Shown: positions 44,643 to 53,667, counted from the stretch's first letter. The stretch is 64,000 bases of DNA from an uncultured SAR116 cluster alpha proteobacterium (GCA_902625725.1 CACOCY010000001.1:124001-188000), one strand, 5' to 3'. Notes: generated by a model not told the origin, from the letters alone. Numbers and translations are program-made.

Positions 44643-44963
44643 TTATTTCTGCTCGAAATCAAATCGGTCGATCATCTTTCCTCTATAACTTGTAGTAGTG
44701 TTTTCAATTTTTTCGCTCCACTTTCTTTCAATTTCACTCCAGATGGCTATACAATTTTTGGCAGAAGCACTATCCTTATATTCAAAAATATGGCTAAGTT
44801 GAAATTTATTTTGTTCAGTTACAATTTTACTGGTGGTGTATCTAGTAAGCCCCATTTGCTGAAATTTTGGCATAAACTCATTCTTTATTTTGTCCCACCG
44901 CATTACGCTAAGTTCCAACTCGTTTTCAGTCTTAAAGGTCTGAATGGTAATATTTATTTGCAT
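44643..44963 (-). CDS. Hypothetical small protein, possible alpha/beta barrel
   Basis: The 106-residue soluble protein is unrecognised. Its layout (beta-strand start INITIQTFKT, long helix RWDKIKNEFMPKFQQMG, strand QLSHIFEYKDSASAKNCIAIW, final helix) is reminiscent of dimeric alpha/beta barrels such as antibiotic-biosynthesis monooxygenase-type proteins, but I cannot prove it. The start ATG 44963 follows AGGATAAAAA, a good ribosome site. It is first of a two-gene unit with the secreted protein downstream. Confidence 0.55.
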   Translation of the reverse strand: MQINITIQTFKTENELELSVMRWDKIKNEFMPKFQQMGLTRYTTSKIVTEQNKFQLSHIFEYKDSASAKNCIAIWSEIERKWSEKIENTTTSYRGKMIDRFDFEQK

Positions 44964-45075
44964 TTTTTATCCTAAATCCCTTCTGCGTTTGAAAAATTGT
45001 TAACATAATTTAAATTATGATTTTACTGGGAATCTGTTTAGTTTAAAGATGAAGCTGAAATGTATTACTTATAAT

Positions 45076-45729
45076 TTATCCTGATGAAGGATATTGCTTC
45101 TGCCAAAAAGTAGATAACCAGGTCAGGTAATTAGTCATTTTCTTTGGCTCTAAAATAAGTGATTTTTGAATTTTGTCTATTTCACTCGTATCTTCAAGTT
45201 CAACATCTAAAGAATCGTTTATTCTATTTATCATGTTGAACATTGCGCACAGAATTGTCATTTCTGCTATTTGTTTTTCCGTAAAATTGTTTTTTAATTC
45301 GTTGAAAAGTTGATTATTTTTTGCCGCCTGATTTAATGTTACAGCCTCTGCCCATTTCAGTGCCAGCACCTCCTGTGTACTAAAAAGCGGTGATTCAGAG
45401 AAATTATCAAGCGAGATAGCCTTTATTTGTTCATCGGTTATCCCTGCAGCTTTTCCAAGAGATGTATTGTGGGCATAACAGTATTTACATCCATTTGTCT
45501 GACTAGTCTTGATTACTATGAGTTCTTTAATTTTCCCACTAACGCTTGTTCCTTCCCATTCTCTTTGTGCAAGTGCATTAATTGGTAAAAATGCCATTGC
45601 AAGAAAAGGCGAATTGCTAAACGTTTTATAAAAATTTGGCACTCTTCCAAGTAGGTTCTCAACTGCAGAATAAAATTCCGTAAATTTTGGTTCAAACGCT
45701 TTTTTTTGAATCTTATTTATACGTGTCAA
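45076..45729 (-). CDS. AhpD-like/carboxymuconolactone decarboxylase-family protein A
   Basis: The 217-residue helical protein has the CMD/AhpD family signature NGCKYCYAHNTSLGKAAG with redox Cys81 and Cys84 and His87, matching peroxidase-like disulfide chemistry. The second half contains KWAEAVTLNQA and CAMFNMINRINDSLDVELE, shared closely with the copy at 47528. The start is TTG 45729, directly supported by AAGGAGATATTTA. It is preceded on the same strand by a MORN-type protein. Roles in peroxide or quinone detoxification are possible, but no substrate is visible. Confidence 0.82.
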   Translation of the reverse strand: MTRINKIQKKAFEPKFTEFYSAVENLLGRVPNFYKTFSNSPFLAMAFLPINALAQREWEGTSVSGKIKELIVIKTSQTNGCKYCYAHNTSLGKAAGITDEQIKAISLDNFSESPLFSTQEVLALKWAEAVTLNQAAKNNQLFNELKNNFTEKQIAEMTILCAMFNMINRINDSLDVELEDTSEIDKIQKSLILEPKKMTNYLTWLSTFWQKQYPSSG

Positions 45730-45744
45730 TAAATATCTCCTTTT

Positions 45745-46179
45745 TTAACTGGGGGCACTTTTGTTACCTTCTACATAATTACCAGACTTTTCTTGATCAA
45801 TCGTTCCATCTCTAAAATAAAAAAGCCATTTCCCGTCTTCTTTGTCCTCTAAATAATTACCTTTTCCAAGCAGCTGTCCATTGGTATAAAATAAAATCCA
45901 GGGTCCAGTTTTCTTGCCATCATTGTACTCCCCCTTACTTTTTAGTTGGCCTGTTACCCAGAACTCCAACCACTGTCCCTGTTTCCTCCCCTCTGAAACA
46001 CGCCCTTGTTGTATTCCCTCTAATTCTCCATCAAAGGGAACATCGGTGAATTTCAGATAAAATAAGCCTTCACGTTGCACTAATTCGTCAATTGTTTCGG
46101 ATTTGCATATTGATACTGTGCTAAACACTAAGATTAGCATAAATAGAGAATTTACCAAAATTGTTGTTTTAAAATGCAT
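45745..46179 (-). CDS. Secreted MORN-repeat protein
   Basis: The 144-residue protein has an N-terminal signal peptide (about 1-27, with hydrophobic SLFMLILVFSTVSICKS) and then MORN-type repeats such as GRKQGQWLEFWVTGQLKSKG, DGKKTGPWILFYTNGQLLGKG and DKEDGKWLFYFRDG. These resemble the antitoxin-like MORN families (YwqK), which form beta-sheet surfaces at membranes. It is expected in the periplasm or on the outer leaflet. It lies 15 bases upstream of the AhpD-like gene (same strand), so the two are co-transcribed. Function unknown. Confidence 0.7.
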   Translation of the reverse strand: MHFKTTILVNSLFMLILVFSTVSICKSETIDELVQREGLFYLKFTDVPFDGELEGIQQGRVSEGRKQGQWLEFWVTGQLKSKGEYNDGKKTGPWILFYTNGQLLGKGNYLEDKEDGKWLFYFRDGTIDQEKSGNYVEGNKSAPS

Positions 46180-46362
46180 AGGTATTACCAGCTAAAATAA
46201 AGATATATAGTGCTCAATCAAATGACTTAAAGTCAACGAATAACAATCTTATTTTTAGTAAATTAAATACTAAACTTCTTGATTTTTTTTTTGAGTAAAA
46301 AATAAAACTAATACTTGGCTAAAAGCAAAGGACAAGGCAGGATTAAGTTAGGGAGAATTTGC

Positions 46363-47433
46363 ATGAAACTAGGTTTTTTTACACGTCCAGTTCATCCAGT
46401 TGGTAAAAACTGGCAAAAAAGTTTAAATGAGGACCGACAGGCGATTTTACTTGCTGATGAATTAGAATTTGTCGAGGCATATGCTGGCGAGCATCTCTCA
46501 GATAGCGCAGAGAATATAACATCCTGTAGCATGTTCATGGCATCACTTGCCTATCAAACAAAGCAAATACGTCTGGGTACCGGGACAGTCAATATTCCGA
46601 ACCTCCATCCTGTTCATATCGCAGGGCAGGTTGCCATGCTTGACCATATGCTTGGAGGACGATTTAATTTTGGTATATCTCCAGGCGGTCTAATATCTGA
46701 TGCAGAATTATTTGGAACTCTAAATCAAGACCGTGCGGAGATGTTTTTGGAGGGTATTAATATGGTGCTAGAGATATGGGAAAGTGAACCGCCATACAAT
46801 ATCTCAGGCAAATATTGGCAGGTATCGACAGAAAATACTATGATGAAAGAAATTGGGCAGGGAATTATGACAAAGCCGCTGCAACAGCCTCATCCACCAA
46901 TCGTTGTAACCGCAGTTGCACCTTTTTCTAAGGGCGTTAGTGAAGCCGCGGCAAGAGGTTGGGATCCTATTAGTGCAGACATTATTATGCCTATCTGGGT
47001 TGCTTCTCATTGGCAAAAATATTCTGAGGGTTGTGCTAGAATTAATCGAGTAGCAGACCCCGCTAATTGGCGCGTTGCTAAAGCTATTTTTGTTGCAGAT
47101 GATTTGTCCATAGCAAGGGAATATGCCTTAGGTCCAGACAGTCCTTATGTATATTACTATAAACAGCTTTTTACGAAATTTTCAGCTATGGGTAAAATTG
47201 GGTTATTCAAAAGTGACATTAATCAAGCAGATGAAGATGTAAATTTTGAAGAAGTTTGTGAAAAAATGATAATTTGGGGTACAGCTGACAAAGTTATAGA
47301 TGACCTCAATGCATTTAAGGAAGAGGTAGGAGAATTCGGCACTTTAATGTATGCTGGAATGGACTGGTCAGATGTTGACTTGGCTAAGCGCTCTATGATT
47401 TTGGCATCAGAGAAAGTCGCACCATTTATATAA
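46363..47433 (+). CDS. LLM class flavin-dependent oxidoreductase
   Basis: The 356-residue (from ATG 46363) TIM-barrel luciferase-like monooxygenase family protein has KLGFFTRPVHPVGKNWQKS at the start, AGEHLSDSAENITSCSMFMA, GTGTVNIPNLHPVHIAGQVAMLDHM (flavin pocket) and GRFNFGISPGGLISDAELFG, typical of the F420/FMN bacterial luciferase-related oxygenases (limonene monooxygenase group). It would use reduced flavin and oxygen. The start ATG follows GGGAGAATTTGC; the ORF stays open 16 codons more. It is flanked by two AhpD-like proteins (divergent upstream, same-strand 95 bases downstream). Confidence 0.88.
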   Translation: MKLGFFTRPVHPVGKNWQKSLNEDRQAILLADELEFVEAYAGEHLSDSAENITSCSMFMASLAYQTKQIRLGTGTVNIPNLHPVHIAGQVAMLDHMLGGRFNFGISPGGLISDAELFGTLNQDRAEMFLEGINMVLEIWESEPPYNISGKYWQVSTENTMMKEIGQGIMTKPLQQPHPPIVVTAVAPFSKGVSEAAARGWDPISADIIMPIWVASHWQKYSEGCARINRVADPANWRVAKAIFVADDLSIAREYALGPDSPYVYYYKQLFTKFSAMGKIGLFKSDINQADEDVNFEEVCEKMIIWGTADKVIDDLNAFKEEVGEFGTLMYAGMDWSDVDLAKRSMILASEKVAPFI

Positions 47434-47527
47434 AACAGGCGAGGCCGATACGTTAAAAAACTATTCATATTAATAATGTGAGCTTGTAAACAAATTTGGT
47501 CAAAAAATCACTAAAAAGGAGTAAATA

Positions 47528-48175
47528 ATGCAACGAATACAAGGTGTTAACCCAGATGAAGTGACAGACGGTGAAGCCGAAATATTAGAAGCATCCAACA
47601 TGTTTTTAGGTAGGTCATCAAACTTGTTGAAAATTCTAACAAAAACCTCTCCCCAAATTGCTAGATGGTTTCTAGGTTTTCTTACCTCTACACGGCAGGA
47701 AGGGTTGGGTGCAAACTCTGATGTAGGCTTAAGAGGGTTAGCTTGTGTGAAAACTTCTATGACAAATGAGTGTAACTATTGCACGTCACATACGAGTATT
47801 TATGCACAAGGTCTCGGTTATTCTGAAACGCAAATATCACTTATGGTTGATGATAGTTATAAAACTAGTAAACAATTCAATGATAGAGAAAAAATTGCCA
47901 TAGAATGGGCAGAAGCAGTTACTCTTAATAAAGCAATGAATGATGGATCGCTTTGGAATAAGGTGCGTAAACAATTCTCTGATGCAGAGATAGTGGAAAT
48001 AACACTCGCATCATCAATGTTCAACATGATAAATAGATTAAATGACACATTTAGGTCAGAATTGGAAACAACAGATTTTAATAAGAAGCAATGGGATGCA
48101 ACTGGAGTGTTGCCGCTAGAGGCACAGGAAGCATTCGCAGGACGCTTTTCCAATCAAAAATTTGCTAAAAAATAA
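47528..48175 (+). CDS. AhpD-like/carboxymuconolactone decarboxylase-family protein B
   Basis: The 215-residue protein has Cys82, Cys85 and His88 in NECNYCTSHTSIYAQGLG, the CMD/AhpD site. From about 125 it matches the divergent copy at 45076 (EWAEAVTLNKA, SSMFNMINRLNDTFRSELE). The start ATG follows AAAAAGGAGTAAATA, a strong ribosome site. It is 94 bases after the flavin oxygenase in the same direction, so a role in the same peroxide- or quinone-type pathway is plausible, but the link is inference. Confidence 0.85.
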   Translation: MQRIQGVNPDEVTDGEAEILEASNMFLGRSSNLLKILTKTSPQIARWFLGFLTSTRQEGLGANSDVGLRGLACVKTSMTNECNYCTSHTSIYAQGLGYSETQISLMVDDSYKTSKQFNDREKIAIEWAEAVTLNKAMNDGSLWNKVRKQFSDAEIVEITLASSMFNMINRLNDTFRSELETTDFNKKQWDATGVLPLEAQEAFAGRFSNQKFAKK

Positions 48176-48262
48176 CAAATTCATTAGATTTATGGTTATT
48201 AAAACATTGAACTGAAATGATAATATGTACACCGAGCTGGAAACGTTAATACACGCTGAGTT

Positions 48263-49402
48263 CTAGGTGTTTTGACCTCTGATAGTTTCAAGGGCTGTTT
48301 CAAGGTTAGAAACGGTTCCATCAATATCTTTCAACTTATCCAAACCAAACAAACCTATACGAAATGTTGAGAAGCCCTCTGGCTCTCCACACTCTAGGGG
48401 AACTCCTGCGGCTACCTGCATACCCGCCTGCATAAATTTCTTACCAGACTTTATGTCAACATCATCTGTATAACTCACTATAACACTAGGTGCTTTATAG
48501 TTGTTCGCTGCAACTGATTTATATCCATATCGCTCTATCACTTCACGACACTTTTTGCCCAATTCAATCTGGGCGTTTTTTATTTTATCCAAACCAAATG
48601 TCTCAGTTTCCAAAAGTGCATTTCTAAATAAGCGGAGTGAATCTGTAGGCATAGTAGCGTGATAAGCATGCTTGCCCTGCTCATAAACCTCCATTATTTC
48701 AGTCCATTTTTTTAAATCATTGGCAAAGCTTGAACTTTTTGTTTCATTCAGCATTTTTCGACCTCGGTCTGACATCATTACAGCTGCAGCACACGGACTA
48801 GCACTCCATCCTTTTTGAGGAGCTGTGAGTAATATATCTATGCCACAAGCTTTCATATCTACAAATAAGGTTCCGCTTGCCACACAATCTAGAACGAATA
48901 AACCCCCGACTTGATGAACGGCGTTAGAAACTTCTTTTAAAAAATTATCTGGCACTAAAATCCCTGCAGAAGTTTCAACGTGAGGACAAAATACGATATC
49001 GGGTTTTTGCAAACTTATCTCTTCTTTAATTTTGTCAATTGAAGCTGGCGCGAAAGATGAGGTTGGTTCTTCTGAAATCTGTGAGGCTTTGATTATGGAT
49101 TGGGATTTTGCAATATCCCCGGCATCTAGAATTTGTGACCATCTGTAGGAAAACCATCCGTTTCGAATAATGAGTGTTTTTTTATTGGATGCAAATTGTC
49201 TAGCAATAGCCTCCATACCGTATGTACCGCCTCCTGGCACCACGGCTAAAGCTTCCGAATTATACGCTTTCTTCAGAATACGAGAAATATCTCGCATAAC
49301 ATCCCCAAAGGCAGAAGACATAGAGTTTAGGGAACGATCAGAAAAAACAACTGAAAACTCTAATAATCCATCTGGATCAACATCATCTCTAAGAGCACTC
49401 AT
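48263..49402 (-). CDS. Class V aminotransferase (serine-pyruvate/alanine-glyoxylate type)
   Basis: The 379-residue PLP enzyme of the class V group has VVPGGGTYGMEAIARQFA (about 55-72), LVPDNFLKEVSNAVHQVGGLFVLDCVASG (Asp before the PLP lysine) and ILLTAPQKGWSASPCAAAVMMS, with the PLP-lysine (about 201). This matches alanine-glyoxylate/serine-pyruvate/2-aminoethylphosphonate-type aminotransferases. The start ATG 49402 follows GAGGCGAATT; the frame stays open four codons more. It is monocistronic. Substrate choice is not decided, but phosphonate genes are not nearby. Confidence 0.85.
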   Translation of the reverse strand: MSALRDDVDPDGLLEFSVVFSDRSLNSMSSAFGDVMRDISRILKKAYNSEALAVVPGGGTYGMEAIARQFASNKKTLIIRNGWFSYRWSQILDAGDIAKSQSIIKASQISEEPTSSFAPASIDKIKEEISLQKPDIVFCPHVETSAGILVPDNFLKEVSNAVHQVGGLFVLDCVASGTLFVDMKACGIDILLTAPQKGWSASPCAAAVMMSDRGRKMLNETKSSSFANDLKKWTEIMEVYEQGKHAYHATMPTDSLRLFRNALLETETFGLDKIKNAQIELGKKCREVIERYGYKSVAANNYKAPSVIVSYTDDVDIKSGKKFMQAGMQVAAGVPLECGEPEGFSTFRIGLFGLDKLKDIDGTVSNLETALETIRGQNT

Positions 49403-49563
49403 AATTCGCCTCATAAATCAAAATATAAAAAAAGTAATTGGTAATTCGGAACCTATTTAATTTCCAAAATGTAATCAAAAAAGATTTTATTCATTAAAAC
49501 ATGATCTTGATATATAACATGATACACTCTAAAATCCAGTATTTTAGAAGATAAAAATGAATT

Positions 49564-49839
49564 TTAATACGTTGATATAATAGTTGAGAGCATACCTTTA
49601 ATCCTAGCTATACGTTTTTCCAACAAAATGTTATTTTGAGTTAACTTTTCTATTTCATTTTCGTAGCTATGTATTAACTCTTCTGTTTTAGCACTGCGAT
49701 TTTGGTCTGCTATGCATTGATTATATATCATTATATCAGCCGTGCTATTGCTTGACAGCTTGCAAATATGTGCGAATGCCGATGAATAATTTAAAACCAT
49801 GCTGGAAATACAAATTTTTAAAAGAAATATCGCTCTCAA
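49564..49839 (-). CDS. Small secreted coiled-coil protein
   Basis: The 91-residue protein has a hydrophobic signal (IFLLKICISSMVLNYSSAFA, about 4-23, with an AFA-H cleavage site) and then a polar domain with two Cys and a C-terminal heptad-rich helix (about 50-85, EELIHSYENEIEKLTQNN). The start is TTG 49839, supported by AGGAGTAATCACA. No family recognised. It is about 100 bases downstream of nothing on the same strand; the LysE-type gene is upstream at 49943. Confidence 0.6.
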   Translation of the reverse strand: MRAIFLLKICISSMVLNYSSAFAHICKLSSNSTADIMIYNQCIADQNRSAKTEELIHSYENEIEKLTQNNILLEKRIARIKGMLSTIISTY

Positions 49840-49942
49840 TGTGATTACTCCTATATATTTTATAATCTTAACTTTACTCTAAGTTATCGCTGAAAAAAGT
49901 GTCACTTTTTTTTCAACACTTTTTATCAAAAATAAAAGTTTA

Positions 49943-50569
49943 TCAGAGTATGCCACTTTGAAAAACCAGTCGAAATGAGATGGAGAACATAATACCCGCG
50001 ATTAGACCATCTAGAATTATCCAGGCTAGCCTACTATTGAAAAATGAAGATACCACACTTGCGCTAAATCCAAGTAAGCAGAAAAAGACAATACTTGCTA
50101 ATGAAGCACCGCAGCCAAATATCCAAACATCTATTTTTTCATATTGCAGTGATACAATGCCGATAAGCAAAACAGTATCCAAATATACATGTGGGTTTAA
50201 AAATGTTAAAATAAACAATTTATTTAGAGTTTGCAGAATTGACAATGTCTCAGGTTTAAATTCCTGAATTTGCTGGTTAAGCGAATTAAATGCATTTCTA
50301 ACATGAGATAATCCATACCAACTTAGCCAAGCAGCGGCCAAAATAAAAATCCACTGCTGAAACGAATAAAAAAATGTTTCTGCTATCAGGCCGATTCCAC
50401 TGATACCCAAAAAAATAAGAAATACGTCTGATAACGAGCAAAATAAAACTGTTAAAACAATGTGATTTCTTGCCAATCCTTGACGTATTACAAAACTATT
50501 CTGAGCACCGATTGCTAGAATTAAGGATAATCCGAGAAAAAATCCATTTAAAAAAGTGGAGCTAATCAC
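49943..50569 (-). CDS. LysE/ArgO family amino acid exporter
   Basis: The 208-residue membrane protein with six segments is of the LysE/ArgO exporter family. The opening GFFLGLSLILAIGAQNSFVIRQGL is the classical signature, with VLFCSLSDVFLIFLGISGIG and LTFLNPHVYLDTVLLIG later. It likely exports a basic amino acid (arginine or lysine). It starts at GTG 50569, overlapping the stop of the cyclase gene upstream by 8 bases, which suggests translational coupling. No lysG/argP regulator is adjacent. Confidence 0.92.
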   Translation of the reverse strand: MISSTFLNGFFLGLSLILAIGAQNSFVIRQGLARNHIVLTVLFCSLSDVFLIFLGISGIGLIAETFFYSFQQWIFILAAAWLSWYGLSHVRNAFNSLNQQIQEFKPETLSILQTLNKLFILTFLNPHVYLDTVLLIGIVSLQYEKIDVWIFGCGASLASIVFFCLLGFSASVVSSFFNSRLAWIILDGLIAGIMFSISFRLVFQSGIL

Positions 50570-51278
50570 TATTTTTCTTTTTTTCTAAATCATTTACAAT
50601 TGCGACAGCACGAATAGGACTACCAGTTCCTCCTCTTATCTTTAAAGGAAATCCAGCGAACTGAAAATGTCCAATGCCAACCACTTTGTGCAAGTTTGCT
50701 AGTCCTTCCATATGAGTAAAATCTAAGTCACGACAAACAAGATGTACTTCAAAGTTATTTTTTCCAGGTCTGCCAGGACTTAGAGCCTCCACACCGAAGC
50801 TAGTTATCTCTTTTTTACCAAGCCAAGTCGCGGACTCCTTTGTAAGTCCAGGAAAATCTGTAAGGAAGGATGGTGTCCCAAAAGTTCGGTCATAATGTGC
50901 CATATAAAGTAATACTATATCATTTTTATTTATAGTTTCACCCGTCTTTTTCTCAGCCTTTTCAAGGTCTGAGATTGAAATATCACTTTTTAAAGGTTTA
51001 TGGGAGAGGTCCAAACACAAAGCAGGACGAAAAAACTGCTCAAGGGGCATTTCATCTATACTTTTTGCAGTTTTTCTTTCATCAAAATGACAAGGTGCAT
51101 CCACATGACTTGCAGTATGTTCTCCTAAGGTAAGAAAAGAAGAAGCACATGAAAACTTTACACCCTCGGACTCTCGAAACGTATCATGGGTTTGATATGC
51201 ACTAAATGTTACAGGGGGATGGTTAGGTAGGGTGGGACACTTTTGAAAAATCTCACCACTTAAGTCTATTAAACGCAC
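50562..51278 (-). CDS. Cyclase family protein (kynurenine formamidase-like)
   Basis: The 238-residue metal hydrolase of the cyclase/KynB family (PF04199) has LGEHTASHVDAPCHFDE, the HxGTHxDxPxHF-type motif (here with His-x3-His-x-Asp and Pro-x-His), at about 52-68. The later GVEALSPGRPG and HLVCRDLDFTHMEGLANL (about 195-212) complete the metal site. It may hydrolyse N-formylkynurenine or related amides, esters or lactones. The start is GTG 51278, with AAGGAAG upstream; an out-of-frame ATG overlaps it. It is 36 bases after the VOC gene on the same strand. Confidence 0.88.
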   Translation of the reverse strand: MRLIDLSGEIFQKCPTLPNHPPVTFSAYQTHDTFRESEGVKFSCASSFLTLGEHTASHVDAPCHFDERKTAKSIDEMPLEQFFRPALCLDLSHKPLKSDISISDLEKAEKKTGETINKNDIVLLYMAHYDRTFGTPSFLTDFPGLTKESATWLGKKEITSFGVEALSPGRPGKNNFEVHLVCRDLDFTHMEGLANLHKVVGIGHFQFAGFPLKIRGGTGSPIRAVAIVNDLEKKKNSD

Positions 51279-51314
51279 ATAATCTTCCTTCTTTTGATTT
51301 CAACGAATATTTGA

Positions 51315-51728
51315 TTACTGGTAATAATTTATCTCAACAGTAATTCTGTTGGGATCCTCAAGAAAAATCTGGAAAAGGTTCATATTAGGAACCTCACGTT
51401 GCCGAAATGGGATATTATGCATCTCTAATTTGATCTTTAATTGTTTTGCATTTGTTGCCCTAAATGCGATATGATCAATTGAACCACTTCCATGCATATC
51501 TTTCTCGCCCTTTTTTAAGTTACCCAAATATTCGCCCTCAAGAGCAGACTGGTTATGTTCGGAGTAGATAAGATGAACGAGGGAAACGTTATCTAAATAT
51601 AGCCAATAGCCTGTAAAGGGAAAATTTGGTCTTTCTCCCTCAACCAGCCCAAGCAACTCATAAAAAGCCTTGGTTTCTTCTAATTTGTTTGTTCTGATTG
51701 CATAATGGTCTATATTTGTCAGCGGCAT
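51315..51728 (-). CDS. VOC superfamily (glyoxalase/dioxygenase-like) protein
   Basis: The 137-residue protein starts at MPLTNIDHYAIRTNKLEETKAFYELLGLV and continues with GSGSIDHIAFRATNAKQLKIKL, the two beta-alpha-beta-beta-beta modules of vicinal-oxygen-chelate proteins. Metal ligands are His in DHYAIR (about 8), His in DHIAF (about 80) and Glu in ITVEINYYQ. The ATG 51728 follows GGAGAAAAAA. With the downstream cyclase and LysE genes on the same strand it forms a three-gene unit. The substrate is unknown. Confidence 0.85.
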   Translation of the reverse strand: MPLTNIDHYAIRTNKLEETKAFYELLGLVEGERPNFPFTGYWLYLDNVSLVHLIYSEHNQSALEGEYLGNLKKGEKDMHGSGSIDHIAFRATNAKQLKIKLEMHNIPFRQREVPNMNLFQIFLEDPNRITVEINYYQ

Positions 51729-51922
51729 TTTTTTCTCCAAAACCAGAAAAAATCATGGTAAGAAACTATTTTGGAAGGTCAAGAGCTTTGAGCAAATTTT
51801 AGCACGAAATTTAACAAACAGTTCGTATTAGTTACATTTTTAGCCAAAATATTGTTTAGATTTTGTAATTGGCAACAGTTAAGGAAAAAAAGAATAGGGT
51901 TCAGGTCAAATGAAACATTCAG

Positions 51923-52354
51923 ATGAATAATATTACTAATGATGAACTCGTTGACGAAGTCTTAAGAAAAACGAAAACTATTGCTCTTATAGGCGCTAGT
52001 AAGAAAGAAAAACGCCCTAGCAATTCAGTTATGCGTAACTTATTGAAAAGAGGTTATCAGGTTTTCCCTGTTAACCCTGGTCATGAGGGTAGTACGATTT
52101 TAGGGCAGAAATGTTTTTCTAGACTGACAGACATTCCTAATCAAATAGATATGGTTGATGTATTCCGGCAATCTGAGGCAATACCTGAAATAGTAGAAGA
52201 CGCTATCAGATGTAAAGTTAAAACACTTTGGTTACAGTTGAATATTGGGGATGAGCGGGCAGAGAGAAAAGCACAATTAAACGGCATAGTAGTTATAAGT
52301 AATCGTTGTCCTAACATAGAGTTCAGAAGGCAAGAAAGATCCTTCCAAATCTAA
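51923..52354 (+). CDS. CoA-binding domain protein (YccU-like)
   Basis: The 143-residue single Rossmann-fold protein of the CoA-binding (PF13380) group has TIALIGASKKEKRPSNSVMRNLLKRGYQVFPVNPGH at the N-terminus, then VDVFRQSEAIPEIVEDAI and LWLQLNIGDERAE, and a final NRCPNIEFRR. It binds CoA in the cytoplasm, with no known reaction. The start is ATG 51923; no strong ribosome site. Confidence 0.88.
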   Translation: MNNITNDELVDEVLRKTKTIALIGASKKEKRPSNSVMRNLLKRGYQVFPVNPGHEGSTILGQKCFSRLTDIPNQIDMVDVFRQSEAIPEIVEDAIRCKVKTLWLQLNIGDERAERKAQLNGIVVISNRCPNIEFRRQERSFQI

Positions 52355-52500
52355 AACAAAACTGCAGGAAAAAAAACAATCTGTTTTGAACCTTTTAATT
52401 AAACTTAGTATATTCTATGATGAAAATGTTATATTAATTTGTATTGATTTCAGTAGAAATTGATCCATTTAGCATATATTGATGGATGGCGGAAGTACTA

Positions 52501-52689
52501 ATGAAAACAATAAAAAAAACTTTGTCAGTGGCAAGAAAAATCAGGGAATTTCAGATTATAAGAGGCGGAAAAGATGATGATGCCTATGGTTTAGGAGATC
52601 CCTGTGTGCCTCCACAACTATCACATTTTCCAGAAGAAAAACCAAAGTCGTCCGCTCTTTTATCACAGGTTCAAAATAAGAGTAAATAA
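52501..52689 (+). CDS. Small hypothetical basic protein
   Basis: The 62-residue product (from ATG 52501, with GGAAG eight bases upstream) is basic at the N-terminus (MKTIKKTLSVARKIREFQ), then a Gly/Asp region (GGKDDDAYGLGDPC) and a Pro-rich, likely disordered end. It has one Cys and no membrane segment. I have no family assignment. It precedes the two-segment protein at 52849 in the same direction. Confidence 0.45.
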   Translation: MKTIKKTLSVARKIREFQIIRGGKDDDAYGLGDPCVPPQLSHFPEEKPKSSALLSQVQNKSK

Positions 52690-52848
52690 GTTACAACTCA
52701 TTGGAAAATGATAAAGATAAGACAAAAGCTAAAATTTATTTTATAAAAGTTCAAATTGTGCTAACTAAAGAAAAGCTTCAGTTTTGTTATAATTTGAGCA
52801 ATTAGAATAGTCTCCCACTTTTCGAATTAAACAACAATGGAGATGTGG

Positions 52849-53550
52849 ATGAATTTGTCTTTGATTTCAGAGTATCTCACCTCAATACTTTCCAAGGTGG
52901 ATCAATTTTTCATAATAAGGTTTCAGTTTAAAACCTCTTTTGCCGAAAACATGGAACAGTCTATTGTTTATGCCGCCGTTTTAGCATTGGTTTGCAGTCT
53001 TTTTCTTTCACTCATGCTCGACAATCGAAAAAGAAAAAAAGGGATAAATATCATTGATAAAAATCGAGAGAATGCAAAATTGAAGTCAAATATAGATAAT
53101 AATCAATCCATCAACTTTCAAAATGTCAAAGTTACTGACAAACAAAATGAAATTACAGAAGAGAACAGGGGCTTTCAAGCGCATGCGCAAAACAGCTTAG
53201 AAGCCTCCGAAGATAAACAAAATATATTCGAATTGGATAACGGTTTTGTCATAAATAAAAGAAATACTAGTGTTAAAGAAATAAAACCCACCGAGGATGA
53301 TAATGTTTCATTAAATAATGAGGGGGACGAACAAAAAAAAGATAACATATCTAGCTTTCTATCCATAAATAATTCCGATGCTAAACCTAATTTAACTAAA
53401 GAGTTGAGTGAAATTGAAGCAGCGATGCTTGAAGTCAGGCAAGAATATAAATCTGGAAAAATCAGCTCGACAGACTACTTATCGCAAACTCAAGCCCTAT
53501 ATAAACGTGGTGAAAACCTTGTACAGGAAAAAGTGTCTATTGGTGAATAA
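52849..53550 (+). CDS. Hypothetical membrane-anchored protein with charged C-terminal helix
   Basis: The 233-residue protein has a hydrophobic N-terminal region with a membrane helix at about 45-65 (SIVYAAVLALVCSLFLSLML), then a long acidic/Asn-Lys-rich low-complexity linker (about 75-180) and a C-terminal helical pair (SEIEAAMLEVRQEYKSGKIS and SQTQALYKRGENLV), reminiscent of short C-terminal oligomerisation domains. GGAG precedes ATG 52849; in-frame ATGs at 52837 and 52843 are alternatives. Unknown family. It is 185 bases before the orphan parA-like gene in the same direction. Confidence 0.55.
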   Translation: MNLSLISEYLTSILSKVDQFFIIRFQFKTSFAENMEQSIVYAAVLALVCSLFLSLMLDNRKRKKGINIIDKNRENAKLKSNIDNNQSINFQNVKVTDKQNEITEENRGFQAHAQNSLEASEDKQNIFELDNGFVINKRNTSVKEIKPTEDDNVSLNNEGDEQKKDNISSFLSINNSDAKPNLTKELSEIEAAMLEVRQEYKSGKISSTDYLSQTQALYKRGENLVQEKVSIGE

Positions 53551-53667
53551 TACGCAATAAAATAACACGTTGACACATCATTGTTTGTTTGAAATATTTC
53601 TAAAGGTGGTCGGTCACTAGCCCACTCTAAAAAAAGGCCTCGAATAATGTTTTTTGGGAAAAAGTAA

